Shown here: piece by piece, positions 34,225 to 45,036 of the stretch
How positions within the stretch are numbered: the first letter of the stretch is position 1
How the letters are laid out: every line of letters starts with the position of its first letter
Source: Eonycteris spelaea
Taxonomy: Eukaryota; Chordata; Mammalia; Chiroptera; Pteropodidae
DNA length: 64,000 nt
NCBI GenBank assembly: GCA_003508835.1
Contig: PUFA01000311.1
Location: 806,001 to 870,000, forward strand
Direction of reading: 5' to 3'
Notes under the pieces: model-generated
What the model was told of the DNA's origin: nothing
The model's input: only the letters and a program-made list of their open reading frames with translations
Database searches by the model: none
Position numbers and translations under genes: made by a program

Positions 34225-35125
34225 AACTTTTTCTTAACTATGCTCTTTGAAAGACATAGCTCAGAAAATAACAGAGCTAGGCACACCCTGAAAGAATCTT
34301 TTTACCAAACACATTCAACGAAGAGCCTGTATCCAGAGTTTTTAAGAGCTCTGGTAACGATAACAAGGCAAACAACCCACGACCCAATAGAAAGTGGGAA
34401 AAAACGCAAACAGACACTTCACGGGAAGATACACAGATGGCAGAGAAGCACACGAGAAGGTTCTCTGCTTCTTAGTATCAGAAATTCGAAGTAAAACCAC
34501 AGTACGGTCCACTGCACACTCACTAGTATGACTTGTATACGCGTCTAATTGGGGTGCAAGGTGCCATAGCCACTTTGGAAAACACTGCGCCATTGCCTTA
34601 TAAATTAAATGCACATTTGTTTACCGTACAAACCAGCAGTTTTAATCTGAGGTAAACACCCAAGAGGAACGAAAACCTATCCACAAAACGTCACGTACGC
34701 AGATGTTCCTAGAAGCGTTACTTGTAGTAACCAAAATCTGGACAGCTTACAAGTGCTTATCGACCTGTAAGTGAAGAAGCAAATTACAAGACGTCCGTAC
34801 ATTAGAATTCTGCCCAGCGATAAAAAAGAACAAAACATTAATGCATATACACATGGAGGAATCTCAGAAGCATTATGCAAATGATTATGCACAGTGCGAT
34901 TCCATTTTAATAGAATTCTGGTCAAGGGAATAACTAGTGACAAAAAGCAGGTCGGGAATTGCCTGGGACTAGGGCCTGATGGGATAGGGGAGGGATGGAG
35001 GAGGAGGCACTGTTTCAGGGAAAGAACTCTTGTGTATACTCGATTGTGGTGATGGTTACACATCTGTATGTAATGATTAGAATTCATCCAATTATATACT
35101 TAAAACGGATGGGTTTTATTCTATG
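34225..35125 (+). mobile_element. L1 3' end, sense, AT-rich
   Basis: The order is 'gcctgtatccagagttttta', 'aggtgccatagccactttgg', 'aacccgcagt'-like, 'cacccaagaggaacgaaaac', 'atgcatatacacatggagga', 'tggtgatggttacacatctg'. It covers the same L1 portion as 4517-5280 but keeps the normal AT-rich composition. Confidence 0.85.
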
Positions 35126-35234
35126 TGAATCGGAGACTAGCCTGTGAACAGTAAGGAGCCACTCAGCCCTAGAAATTGATCATTGTGTCGTAAAGAAGCA
35201 AGTACGGCTATAAAAGTAGGACGATTGAGCTGCT

Positions 35235-35500
35235 TATGTGTTGGGGTTTTTTAAATCCCAAGAAACTTTTTAAAAATATCGAAAGAATTTCAGTCAACAC
35301 CCACATTCCCACTACCTAGATTCTCGTGAACGTTTTGCTATTTGCTTTAGCACGCATCTGTCCATCCCCCTTTTTTCTCTCAATTCATATTTTTCCTAAT
35401 TGTCTAGGTCAGTTGCAGATATCAGTCCCATTCATTTGTTTTTTAAAGTTGACTTTTTGTTGAAGTTTAACACACGGGCATAGAGAAAATCATGCCGTAG
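35235..35500 (-). mobile_element. L1-type 3' UTR fragment, antisense
   Basis: 'cacccacattcccactacct', 'tagattctcgtgaacgtttt' and 'gcacgcatctgtccatcccc'. Confidence 0.6.
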
Positions 35501-35509
35501 ACATGACTG

Positions 35510-35842
35510 ATGAAGTCACTGGCCATTGGTGTTGTAATTTGGTCTCCTGCACCTCTCCCCAGAGATTGGGGTGGCGAGTTGGGGCTGAAAGTCCCAACCT
35601 TCTAATCATGCCTTGGTCTTTCTGACAGCCAGCCCCCTTCTGGTAGCTATCGGGAGACCCTGGTCACCAGTCATCTCATTAACATACAAAAGGACACTCT
35701 TATCAGTCCTAAGATCCCAAGGGTCCTAGAAGTTTTTGTGTCAAGAACCAGGGGCTGAAAGATATTTCCATCTTCCCTGTCACTCAGGAAATTACAAGGG
35801 TTTTCAGAGCTCTGTGCCAGGAATTGCGGCAGAGACCAAATA
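35510..35842 (-). mobile_element. LTR remnant, same family as 8105-8640
   Basis: Shares 'ggggctgaaagtcccaacct', 'attaacatacaaaaggacac' and 'ttttcagagctctgtgccag' with the copy at 8105, with about the same spacing. Confidence 0.6.
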
Positions 35843-35992
35843 TGTTTTTATTATGTCACACAGCTGTGTCTATTCATTTACATACTGTCTGTGGCTACTT
35901 TCTGCTACGATGACAGAGACTATAGGTGGCCCTTGAAACCTAAAATATATACTGTTTGGCCCTTTATGGGAAAAGGTTGCCTACCCATGCCC
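35843..35992 (+). repeat. hAT-type MITE, 3' part
   Basis: 'gtttttattatgtcacacag', 'tacatactgtctgtggctac' and 'cctaaaatatatactgtttg' match the element at 50207. Confidence 0.75.
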
Positions 35993-36124
35993 TAAAGTAG
36001 CACCTCTGGGCTCTCTTTCATCGTTTTTATTCCTTTATTTATTCTCTTCTGTTTTTCATTCACTCATCCCAAGGAGAACTGACTGTGTCATTGGGAGCTT
36101 GGCGAGTTTGTATCCAGAGGTCCT

Positions 36125-36515
36125 CAGTCCTCTGTGGGATGGGATTGGGGTGTTAAGTTCTCCTGGCCCTCCTCTGCTTGCTGGGACCCGCCTGCCCACA
36201 GCAGGCAGTGTTCTCTGTCACTCCGTCGGTGAGCCAGCTGGTCAGGCTTGAACCTGTGGGGACAAGGCCTGTATGGTTTTTGGTCAGTGACATCTAATTT
36301 GAGGAGATCAAAGAGTGAGGTCACATCCCTTTCTACAAGACAGCTAACCCACCAAAATCCAACTGACATTTTGATGTGTGACTAACAGTGTACGTAACCT
36401 GACTTTCCCTGAGAATCAACTGAGGAGCATTTGAAAACCACTCAAGAGACTCTCTTGGGGTAAGGCCCTAGCTCTGGTATTTGTAAAAAGTCTTCCAAGG
36501 GTCAACCAAAACACC
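36125..36515. other. Intronic DNA, unassigned
   Basis: A MER5-like piece is possible at 36400-36475 ('gagaatcaactgaggagcat'). Confidence 0.4.
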
Positions 36516-36519
36516 TTGG

Positions 36520-36900
36520 AGACAATAATCAAATGAAAAGTATTTATTTGGGATCCAAGGAATTGCAATTCGGGAGTGACAGATCCAGGCAGAAGCCCAA
36601 ATAGTGTCCCCTCCTACAGGAGAGGGACTCGGGGTTTTTATGAGAAAAAGGGAGGGAGATGAGGTCAGTCGTGTTAAGGAAGAGTTCATTGGTGCCTGAT
36701 GAGGTAGGGTGAGATTCGCACTTCACAGGTCGGCTCGAGATTTCAGTCATCAGGCAGGGGGCTAGATTCCTACTTCGTTGATTGGTTAGCGATTTGGTCA
36801 CGGCCAAGTCCTTTCTCCTCGGCCCTTACGAGCAGGATATTTTCATTCTTACTGACTTCTTGCTGTGTTGGCAGTGTGGTCCAGTTTGGAAAATCAAGAA
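36520..36900 (-). mobile_element. Probable LTR remnant
   Basis: 'aagtatttatttgggatcca' and 'aattgcaattcgggagtgac' with 'ggggtttttatgagaaaaag' resemble an antisense retroviral LTR. No flanking viral genes. Confidence 0.45.
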
Positions 36901-37721
36901 AAAAGATGTGCAGGCCAGTTCCTCCGGAATGGCTTACCTGGCTCTGTTTTAATACGGTTCCTCTCATCTTTCCCAGGAGCGATTCGCGCGTCATGTTATT
37001 TTTACTTTATTTTCTCGATTATCTTAGAAGACGGAGGGGCGGGGAAGATTTGATCGCCGATTCCCCCTCAAGCTTCAACAGGTGTCTTGTAACTGGTTCT
37101 GAAGTCAGAGTGTAGGGAACATGTTCCCCAAAGCAGTGCCAGCCTCTCTTATAAAAACAAATGTGCAAAGACAGTCCCGATTCAGATGTGTACATTTCGG
37201 TGGTTCGTGTAAAAACAAGCACATTACTGTACAGTCACACTTTAAATGCTTCCTCCTAGACGGTGTGATTCACACACAGATTTGAAAGTGAGTCTTCGCC
37301 CCATATGTCGGCTTCGTAAACGCCGTCCGCATGGCCCAGCTTCCACACAGAGGCGGGCAGACGTGGCCCCAAGGAGTTTTAAAAGAAATTTCGATCTTGG
37401 TTCCTCTGTCTCGAGGAAGGAGAAAGCAATCTGACCTGGAAGTCCCGGCAACAGTTCTCAGAAGTCCTTTCCTCCACGCCCCAGCTCTCTCTCACCCGGA
37501 GTGGTTCTAGAATCTCACCCGTCAGGCTCTCACACACCCTCCGGCTCAGCCAATGCGTTGTCCCTACTTCTCTCTCCCCATGCCTCCCTGTTCTTTCCCG
37601 CTATGGAGTTTCGTAGCCTCTCAGATCTCGGTGACTTTCCTCGGTGACAGAGGAGAAGGAGGAGGGCGAGGAGGAGGTATTAATGGAGAGAAACTGCCAT
37701 ACACGCTTTTCCCTTAAGGCG

Positions 37722-37950
37722 GAGTTACTCAACCCTGACACCTGTTGACATTTGGGCCAGGTCCTTCTTTGTCATGGGGCTGGCCTGGTGCATTACAGGA
37801 TTAGTTTAGTACAGTTAGTAACATCCCCCGGCCTCTGTCCCCTAGATACCAATAGCACCACCTCCCCACCCCCCTATTGCGACAATCCAAATGTCTCCTG
37901 ACATTGCCAAATGTCAGGGACAAAATTGGCCCCTGCTGAGAATCACTACA
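37722..37950 (-). repeat. MER20-like hAT element, antisense
   Basis: 'gttgacatttgggccaggtc', 'tctcctgacattgccaaatg' and 'cctgctgagaatcacta'. Confidence 0.75.
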
Positions 37951-38589
37951 TTAAAGGAATTCAACATGTCGGTCTAAACCAGTATCGCCGATAGACCTGG
38001 AGCCTATATCTTCCTTTCTAGATCACCTCCGAGCACTGGAATCCCAGCATTCCCTGCCCGAATGACCCGTGCTGGTTTCCAGGCCTGCTCGGGGCTCTCT
38101 AGGGCCATCCTCAGGAAGGTGGGCATGACACCAGTGTGTGTCCTCTAGGCCCAAGGGGATAATAGCAGTCCTTACCTCGTAGATAGAGCCGTGTAGGTGA
38201 AACGCACGTGATAACACTATGTAAGTGTTCGGCGCTGTTATTATTTTGTTCACATCAGTAGTCCCTAAACATAAGACGACTTTCGTGTCTGCTGCCTGCT
38301 TGATCAAGCAGCCATCCATTCAGACGTCGGGGGCGAGCCAGACTGTGCTGGGCCCTGGAGAGTGGCGGCTGTGAAGGCGTCCAGCGTGGCCCCTTCAGGA
38401 GGGCTCATTGAGGGCCTTTCTCACTGTTGGCCCCTCGTGCCTTGCATCCGGCTCAAGGATCTCACTCCCCTGCGGGTTTGCAGGTACAATATATTTCTGC
38501 TCCTCACCTTGTCCTTATCACATGTCAGGGTCAGTGGGAAAGGGGAAGGGGTAAGACTTCTTTCTAAGATGGGAGGAGGGGACATGATT

Positions 38590-38815
38590 CCGAGCTTGGC
38601 GTTTCAATTCCAGCTGTGCTGAGGACTGGCCGTGTGACCTTGGGCCCTCAGACTCTTAACCCCCTGAGCCTCTCATTCCCCCTGCAAAATGGGGGTGTAA
38701 ATATACCTTCCCCAATCGGATCGTGGTGTGGGTTAAGTCAAAAATGTATATAAAGTACTTTGCTCGGTGCTTCGTGTACAGAACTCAGGATTCGCTATTG
38801 CCGATTTTTAATTAT
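38590..38815 (+). repeat. MIR
   Basis: 'tcaattccagctgtgctgag', 'cgtgtgaccttgggccctca' and 'cctgcaaaatgggggtgtaa'. Confidence 0.9.
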
Positions 38816-39850
38816 CATAATGCCGTTATCTAAATTGTCCTATGGCTGTTGGAGGAAAAACATGGGGAAGAAAGTTCTGTCCGAGCAGCTGCTGTGAATC
38901 ACAAAATGAGCCAGGGAGGCTAGAAAAACATCACCCTTAAGTTGGAGATGAAACTTCTTAGAACCAAAGAAATGTCAGCGCTGACAGGGGCCTTAAAACC
39001 TGCATACATCTCCCCCGCCCGTGTGTAATTGGGGAAACTGAGGCCCGGGGAAGGAATATGATCTACCTTGTTTTGAAAAAAACCTGAAACAGCTTCTAGG
39101 TTTCAGAGAGAAGAGGAAGAAAGAGGGAATGTTGCCATACGGTGTGAGGACGTTTTGCAAAAGTTGGAAGAGAATGGGTACCACCTTTGTCCTCGTCAGA
39201 GCTGGCCTCTGGGCAGGGGGAGGAATCGGATGTGTAGACTGCTTTGGGGGCTCCCCCAAGGGTTGAGATGACTCATGAACGAGCTGATAAAGTGTGGGGA
39301 TCCCTCCGGGTGAGGAATTAGGGAGGGCTGAGAAACCGCCCGGGATAGGTTTTGCCGGCTTAGCGCATCTTTTCAGAAATGGGGACAGCACGAACAGGTG
39401 GGTTATGGGGGACAGTGATGAGGCGGGGTTCCAGCCACGGTCTGGGGGCACCCCCGCTCAGTGCTGGCAGGCTCGGAGCTGATTATGGGGGGGAGGGGCA
39501 TCACCTCGCGAACCAAACATGCAAAACAGGGAGCCTGTCGCGTCTGCTCCCGTTGGTATAGATCGAGATTCTTTTTTTCTCCCTTTTAATTTGCGGTGTT
39601 TATCACACCCACACTCTTAAGTCATCCAGCTTCCCTTCCAGAACTGCCTTGGCAAACCAAATTAGCAACCAAAAGGGTTGAGCTCTCGCGGGGAAGAGCA
39701 AGTTCATTCCCGGAGCAAATATCAACATGTGAAAGGCTCAACTTGTCCGTGACTCACGCGGGGCAACCGGACCTGAGGCCGTGGGGGCTTTTCCCCGCAC
39801 CCCTCCGGGCCTCGGTCTCCCCACCTGCAACATGGGCCATAGCAGCTCCC
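38816..39850. other. Intronic DNA, mostly unique
   Basis: A MIR-like 'ctccccacctgcaacatggg' is near 39815. No exon. Confidence 0.4.
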
Positions 39851-39854
39851 CTGG

Positions 39855-40012
39855 AGCGGTGGTTCTCAGTGGGGTCGGGGAGATCGTGCTCCCAGCAGGT
39901 ATTTGACAACGTCCGGAGATGCTTTTGATCGTCGCGGCTGGGGGAAGGGTACCAAGCGGGCAGAGGCGCCAGAGGTGCTCAGAACAGCGGCCGACAGCCC
40001 GGAATGGGGAGT
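39855..40012 (+). repeat. MER20 (hAT DNA element)
   Basis: 'ggtggttctcagtggggtcg', 'tgacaacgtccggagatgct' and 'ttttgatcgtcgcggctggg'. Confidence 0.75.
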
Positions 40013-40639
40013 AACACTGCTTTCTTAAGCACCTACTGTGTGTATGGCCCAGGGCCAAGCACATCCTGTGGAGTCAGTCATCCTCACGTCCGCCCTCTGG
40101 TTGGGGCTTCTTCTGGTCAGCACAGCTGACATTTTGGACCACATCACTCTGTCTGTGTCCACGAATAGGATGTGGGCTCTTAGAGAAGACGTGAGGAGCC
40201 CTCTTCCTGGGTTCTGTGCATGGGCTCGGTGCTGTCCTGTTTTGGGCCACCCTGGGATTGTTCGGGCTGGGACGTCACTTCCTGACGACGAGGGCGCACT
40301 GGGGTACGTGCATTGTCCAGCAATGTTCTAGTGACTGCAGTCCAACGAGTCCCCCGTAACAGCCAGTGGGGGCTGGGCTGTGCGAGGTGCCTGCCAACAT
40401 TTCTAGCTGTCATTGTTTCTAAAGAGGCAGGATAAGGCATCTCGTTGGGAGGCATTTGCTTCCTTTGCAGGTTCTTTGCTGCAGATACTGTGAGCTCTAT
40501 CAGCAGCCAGTATCTATAAAGTGGAGGAGGCACAGGGGTCCCCGGCCTGGTGTCACCGAGCCCCTCTCTGCATTCTACACGGATCCATTCCCTGCTCCTC
40601 AGCGTCAGACGCCCCAGGATTTACAGCGATGGCGAATCT

Positions 40640-40960
40640 TGATCCCCTTCCAGGCCGCTTTCCTAATAGAACTTATTAGTTTTATTCAGCTTCGGCTTAT
40701 TATACTTTGCATTTTAAGCATTCGGTTTTTAAAAGACCGTGAAGATTGCCATAACGTTACCAAGTGATTTGCAAGTGCCGACGACGTCGCCTGCCAATTA
40801 ACTCAGATGGCCACAGCAGCCACGGCTTCCCGTTGGAAAAGGCTGAATCACTCAGGCGCTCCCACCTTCCGAGGGCCGAGTGAATCACTCGCCAACTTTC
40901 TTTGCAAATTGGGATAAGGAGCGTAGGCTATTACACTTCCTTTAGCCTTCTTCCCCTTCT
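40640..40960. other. Candidate conserved non-coding element
   Basis: Repeat-free, with 'aatagaacttattagtttta', 'ctttgcattttaagcattcg', 'ctgccaattaactcagatgg' and the near-palindromic 'gtgaatcactcgcc'. Inferred from composition. Confidence 0.3.
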
Positions 40961-41034
40961 GGCAATCTAGATGTGGTTTCTCTACTAGCAACTTATTTTT
41001 TTTCCCTCTTTGTTTTCTTTCCAAAATAATAGGC

Positions 41035-41345
41035 ACTTGCTGTTAAGAAGTTTAAGCTGTACATGCTTATATAATACAAAAAGCAGACAATTCCTCAGTT
41101 TCCCCTCCCCAGAGAGAGCCACTGACTCTGAATGGTTCGGTGAACATTCCTCCAGACACTGTTTTCTAGTTTACATATTAATATTTTTTAACAAAAAGAT
41201 TGTTTACATGTACTGTTTTGCAACTTGCTTTTGTCTCCTGGCAATAAGTCTTGCAGATTTTTCCATTTGTATATATAGATCTGTTCTCATTTTTAACAGG
41301 GACATTGGTTTCCATGGTATTGTGACATCAGGAATCATCTAATTA
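41035..41345 (-). mobile_element. L1 3' UTR, antisense (first half)
   Basis: 'ttttgcaacttgcttttgtc' and 'gcagatttttccatttgtat' are antisense L1 words. The copy continues at 42340. Confidence 0.75.
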
Positions 41346-41960
41346 GTCCCCTCCTAAGACAATGACTTGGGTGCAAGTAGGCTACCAGGAAGGTGAGCCC
41401 AAAAGCACCGATCGGGGAGCGGGGACGGGAGGCGGGCCGTTTGGGGCGTCGACAAGGGTAGCTGTCGCTCGGGAGATCCCTAAGACCACCGTCAGGTTCA
41501 GTGATTCGCCGGGGCTCACCGAACTCACAGCCGTTACACTCAGGGTTATCGTTTATTCCAGCAAAAGGATACAGACCAAAATCAGCGAAGGGAAAAGACA
41601 CGTAGGGCAGAGTCCAGGAGAGACCAGGCACGGGCTTCTAATTGTCCTGTCCTACCGAAGTCACCTGGACAGACCCTAATTCTCCCTGTAATGACATGGG
41701 ACAGCATGCTCAGAGTACGGCCAAGCTCACTCGAGCACTGGTGTCCGGGATGTTGATTGGGGTGTCAGACACGTGGGTGACTGTTCAAGTGGCTGACCCT
41801 CGTCTCCTGCCCCTTCAGCGGTCAAGTTGATACTGAGTGTCCCAAGGCCTCCACCATAAATCACATGGTTCGCATAGACTGGTGTGGCCCAGGCAGAGAG
41901 CCGTGGGTGCCCTAGAGGTCAGAGGACACTGCCCCCAGAAGACGGGTGGCCTGCAGGGTA
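41346..41960 (-). mobile_element. LTR remnant inserted in L1
   Basis: 'gtttattccagcaaaaggat', 'acagaccaaaatcagcgaag', 'gggcagagtccaggagagac' and 'ataaatcacatggttcgcat' match an ERVL-like LTR in antisense. No viral coding sequence. Confidence 0.6.
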
Positions 41961-42058
41961 GGCTGAGGCGGTGGGCGAGGGACCAACAACCTCAGCCACA
42001 CTTCCTCTGGACATTTTTATTTTTTCCATTTTTCATTCTTGCAAACAGTATTCTAGAA

Positions 42059-42271
42059 CAGGAATCAGCAAACTCTAAAAGGCCAGGTGGTAAATATCTT
42101 CGGGTTTGTGAGTCACACTGTCTCTTTTCAAAACCACTCAGCTCTGCCGCCATAATGCACCGGCTTCCGGAGACAGTATGCAAACAAGTGAGTTTGCCTG
42201 GGTTCCCAAAAAACTTACAAAAAATAGATAGTAGGCCAGATTCAGTTTGGAGACTGGTTTGCTGACCCCTG
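42059..42271 (-). repeat. hAT-type MITE, antisense, both ends present
   Basis: Starts 'caggaatcagcaaact' and ends 'gtttgctgacccctg', an imperfect terminal inverted repeat. The middle matches the reverse of the element at 50207. Confidence 0.85.
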
Positions 42272-42286
42272 CAACAGAAAATATCC

Positions 42287-42321
<35 letters not shown>

Positions 42322-42331
42322 CGCGCGCACG
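42287..42331. repeat. (TG)n(CG)n alternating purine-pyrimidine tract
   Basis: About 13 TG units pass directly into about 8 CG units; an ideal Z-DNA former. Confidence 0.95.
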
Positions 42332-42339
42332 TATTATTG

Positions 42340-42475
42340 TTGCTGTTGTTCGTATTGTGCAGATAATTCTGTGGGACAAACTCCTAGAGGTAGAATTGCC
42401 GGGTCATGAGTTATGACGTCTTTATTTTGAGCAGATACTGTGAACCTACACCAAAAGTTGAACCAATTCCCACTT
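42340..42475 (-). mobile_element. L1 antisense (second half)
   Basis: 'actcctagaggtagaattgc' and 'cgggtcatgag' continue the L1 split at 41345. Confidence 0.7.
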
Positions 42476-42769
42476 TCCTCAACAGTGCATGGGAGAGGGT
42501 CCTTTGGCAGAGATTTCCCCTCTTAAAGCCCCTTTCCCAGGGAAGCAAAGCCTGTGTCCCTTTATGGGGATGCTTCTGCCTTTTCCGTTGAGCAGAGGAA
42601 GACAGAACATTGTGGCCCCAGGAAGAAAAGTCAGACGGGGCCTGAAATGGTCTCAGAATGGTGTCTTGCTTTAGATTCGAGGCCCACGGGGAAGGGGGGA
42701 TGCTGGTGAACTCAGACTGATGCAGCATGGGGCACATTCCCCCGGGGGGAGGCGGGGGACCCGCCCCGC

Positions 42770-43235
42770 ACTGAGAGGAGGAGATGGCCTTCGGCAGAGC
42801 GTGTAGAAAGATTTCAACACACATGCCAGTTAGAGCCAGAAGGAAAGGTTTTTAGAAAAGGGGTGCCACCCCCACCGACAGAGTGCGTCTCCTCCTCTCA
42901 GACAGTGAGATGGAGCGAAGACAGAGGGGACCCCCCGCCCAGTGTCGGGGAATTCAGTTTATATACCAGTTCTTTAGTTCCCGTGAGTTACAGTTTACAG
43001 ACCTTGGTTACCCATTTCTTGTGATGTGGACCCACAGTGAGGAAGGGAAGCGTGTGTAGCGTGAAAGGCCTGCGGGCAGCTCCCAGCCCCTGATCCGGAG
43101 GTTCCCGTGGTTTTAGCCACAGGGAATGACGTTTTTATTTTGTGTGGGGCAGCCGCGTTTCCTGTTTCCTCTCCCTGGAGTGGGGAATGGGTCATCAGCA
43201 GTCGCAGCCGAAACCTTCCTTTGCTCTGCAGGCGT
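42770..43235 (-). mobile_element. Probable LTR remnant
   Basis: 'gttagagccagaaggaaagg' and 'gaattcagtttatataccag' look like an antisense LTR. Family uncertain. Confidence 0.4.
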
Positions 43236-43369
43236 CCTGCCACCTGATCAGGTATCGCAGTCTCTGAGAGTAACTTGGCTTAACATTTGAATTCTCTTGC
43301 CTCCTGCGGACTCGAAGACCTCACATTGCCTGCGTGTGGTTCAAACCAGTCCCGAGTATTACCCTACTC

Positions 43370-43401
43370 AAAAAAAAAAAAAAAAAAAAACCAAAAAAAC
43401 G
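43370..43401. repeat. A-rich run
   Basis: About 20 A, then CC and more A, followed by GTTTTTTT. Perhaps the tail of an old retroelement. Confidence 0.85.
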
Positions 43402-43689
43402 TTTTTTTCAAATGCATCAGAGAGCTCCTTAGCAGTTTCCTTTGTTAAGAGAGATTCCGAAATTTTCCCTTCTGTAAGGGATTTTCGTGTCAGTCATACT
43501 GAGCTCTTTACCGAAGGTACAAAAAATGTACACGGTCCAATTTTTGTCCACGAAGCCGACAGGTGCGGGGTACTCTTGACGGAGATGGAGTAGCAGTTCA
43601 CTTAGCCTCGTTCACTCTGGGTCTTTTTGGTTTTTAGACAATGGATGGGATTTGGGGTTTCCTTTTTCCACTCCTCCACCCACCGATTT

Positions 43690-44160
43690 TTATCACTCGG
43701 AATTCTTGATGTGAACCCCACGTGGGAGAACAGAGAGGCTCGTTAGCATCCAGGCTCTGTTTGGAGCTGCATGTTTCAGCTAGTTTATTTGATCATCGGC
43801 TTTCGTCCCGGGATCCAGCCGCCTTTGCTCGGCTCACGCTGGGTGCATCTGTGATGTTCCCCATTCTGTAGTTCTTTATTTATAAACACAGGCCCAGCCT
43901 GCTTTCCCGGTAGCGAGATGGCCTGCCTGGACGACCCACATGCAGATCAAGAATTAGGCGGAACTGGGCTGGGAAGATAAATCAAGCTAACCATCTCATT
44001 AGGCTTGAAAGACACAAGTTCAGCTTGCACTGGAATTAACAGAGAAGCTTTTCAAAGAGATGTGCTTTACAGCGAGGGGCAGAAGAGATTGCTTAGCCAT
44101 TGCTCAGGAAATATGCCTCCCCGGTCTGGAATAGAGGAAATATGAAAATCTCTTTTTAAA
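43690..44160. other. Candidate conserved non-coding element (enhancer-like)
   Basis: About 470 bp free of repeats, with short TF-like words: 'agataaatc' (GATA type), 'tttatttataaacaca' (forkhead-like), 'aattaac' and several TTTGATC/ATCAAG words. The even base composition resembles vertebrate conserved elements. Conservation not tested. Confidence 0.35.
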
Positions 44161-44424
44161 AAGGTCAACAGACAGGAATTTAGGATCAGAAGAGCAGTGT
44201 GACATTAATGGAGGGCTTACTGTGCGCGAGGCCCTCTGCTGAGAGCTTTACATGCGTTATCTCCTTCGGAACTTCGCGGTGACCCGTGAAGTCAAGTGCT
44301 GTTAAGATATTGCTATTTACCAGCTGAGGTTCAGAGCTGTTCCCTCGCTTGGCCTTGGGGTCCCGAGCTAGGCAGATGACAGCCAGGATTCACCTGGGAC
44401 GTCTGGCCCCATGAGAACCTAGGA

Positions 44425-44612
44425 GGTTTTTCATACTGGAATGATTGGCCAAGTCCGGAGGATTTGGGGGTTATGAAGCCAGAGGCGGGGCTGCCGCTGG
44501 TGCCTAGAGAGGCCCGAGGTGCTGCTCAGCACCCAGCGATGCACGGGACAGCCTCCACGACAAGGACTTATCCGGCCCCAAATGCGCACAGTGTCATGAC
44601 TGAGAAACCCCG
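44425..44612 (+). repeat. MER20 (hAT DNA element), diverged
   Basis: 'ccgctggtgcctagagaggc', 'cagcgatgcacgggacagcc', 'acttatccggccccaaatgc' and 'tgactgagaaacccc'. Confidence 0.75.
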
Positions 44613-44889
44613 GTGTGACCACTCAGCCAGACCCCAGTGATGGCCGCCTGTCCCACTAGAACGATCCGATCTGTCGAGCCCAGTCGGCAGTGCACTGAGG
44701 CAGCTTCCAGGACGTAAATTTCAAGGTGCATGTTGCAGGGGCGCAGCCGATGCAGAGGCTGGGAGGCGGGAACGTGCCCCGCATGGTGAGGGGCAGCGGG
44801 AAAGAGACGCGGGAGGATGAAGCCGGGGGGAGGGGGAATCAGGGAAGTGTCACCGCTCAAAGAAACAGGCCCTGAGAGCGACGCCCTCG

Positions 44890-44943
44890 AGTCTGCAGGC
44901 GGGGAACAGTCTGCAGGCGGGGAACAGTCTGCAGGCGGGGAAC
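44890..44943. repeat. Three copies of an 18-bp tandem repeat
   Basis: The unit agtctgcaggcggggaac is perfectly repeated three times, ending 93 bp before the acceptor of the last SYT17 exon. Confidence 0.97.
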
Positions 44944-45036
44944 GTGTGGACTAACGGCCTCTGTCTTGTCCCTGCCTCCTGTTCCGTCCCCCTCCTTCCT
45001 CTCGCCTCGTCCCCCCCTCCACCCCCCCCCACCTAG

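Larger units (their letters stand above)
19339..45036 (+). other. SYT17: SYT17 last intron (25.7 kb)
   Basis: Runs from a GTAGGTAG donor to the 'acctag' acceptor. The phase matches across it (ACA G | TG TTC). No extra exon was recognised. The contents are listed separately. Confidence 0.9.
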
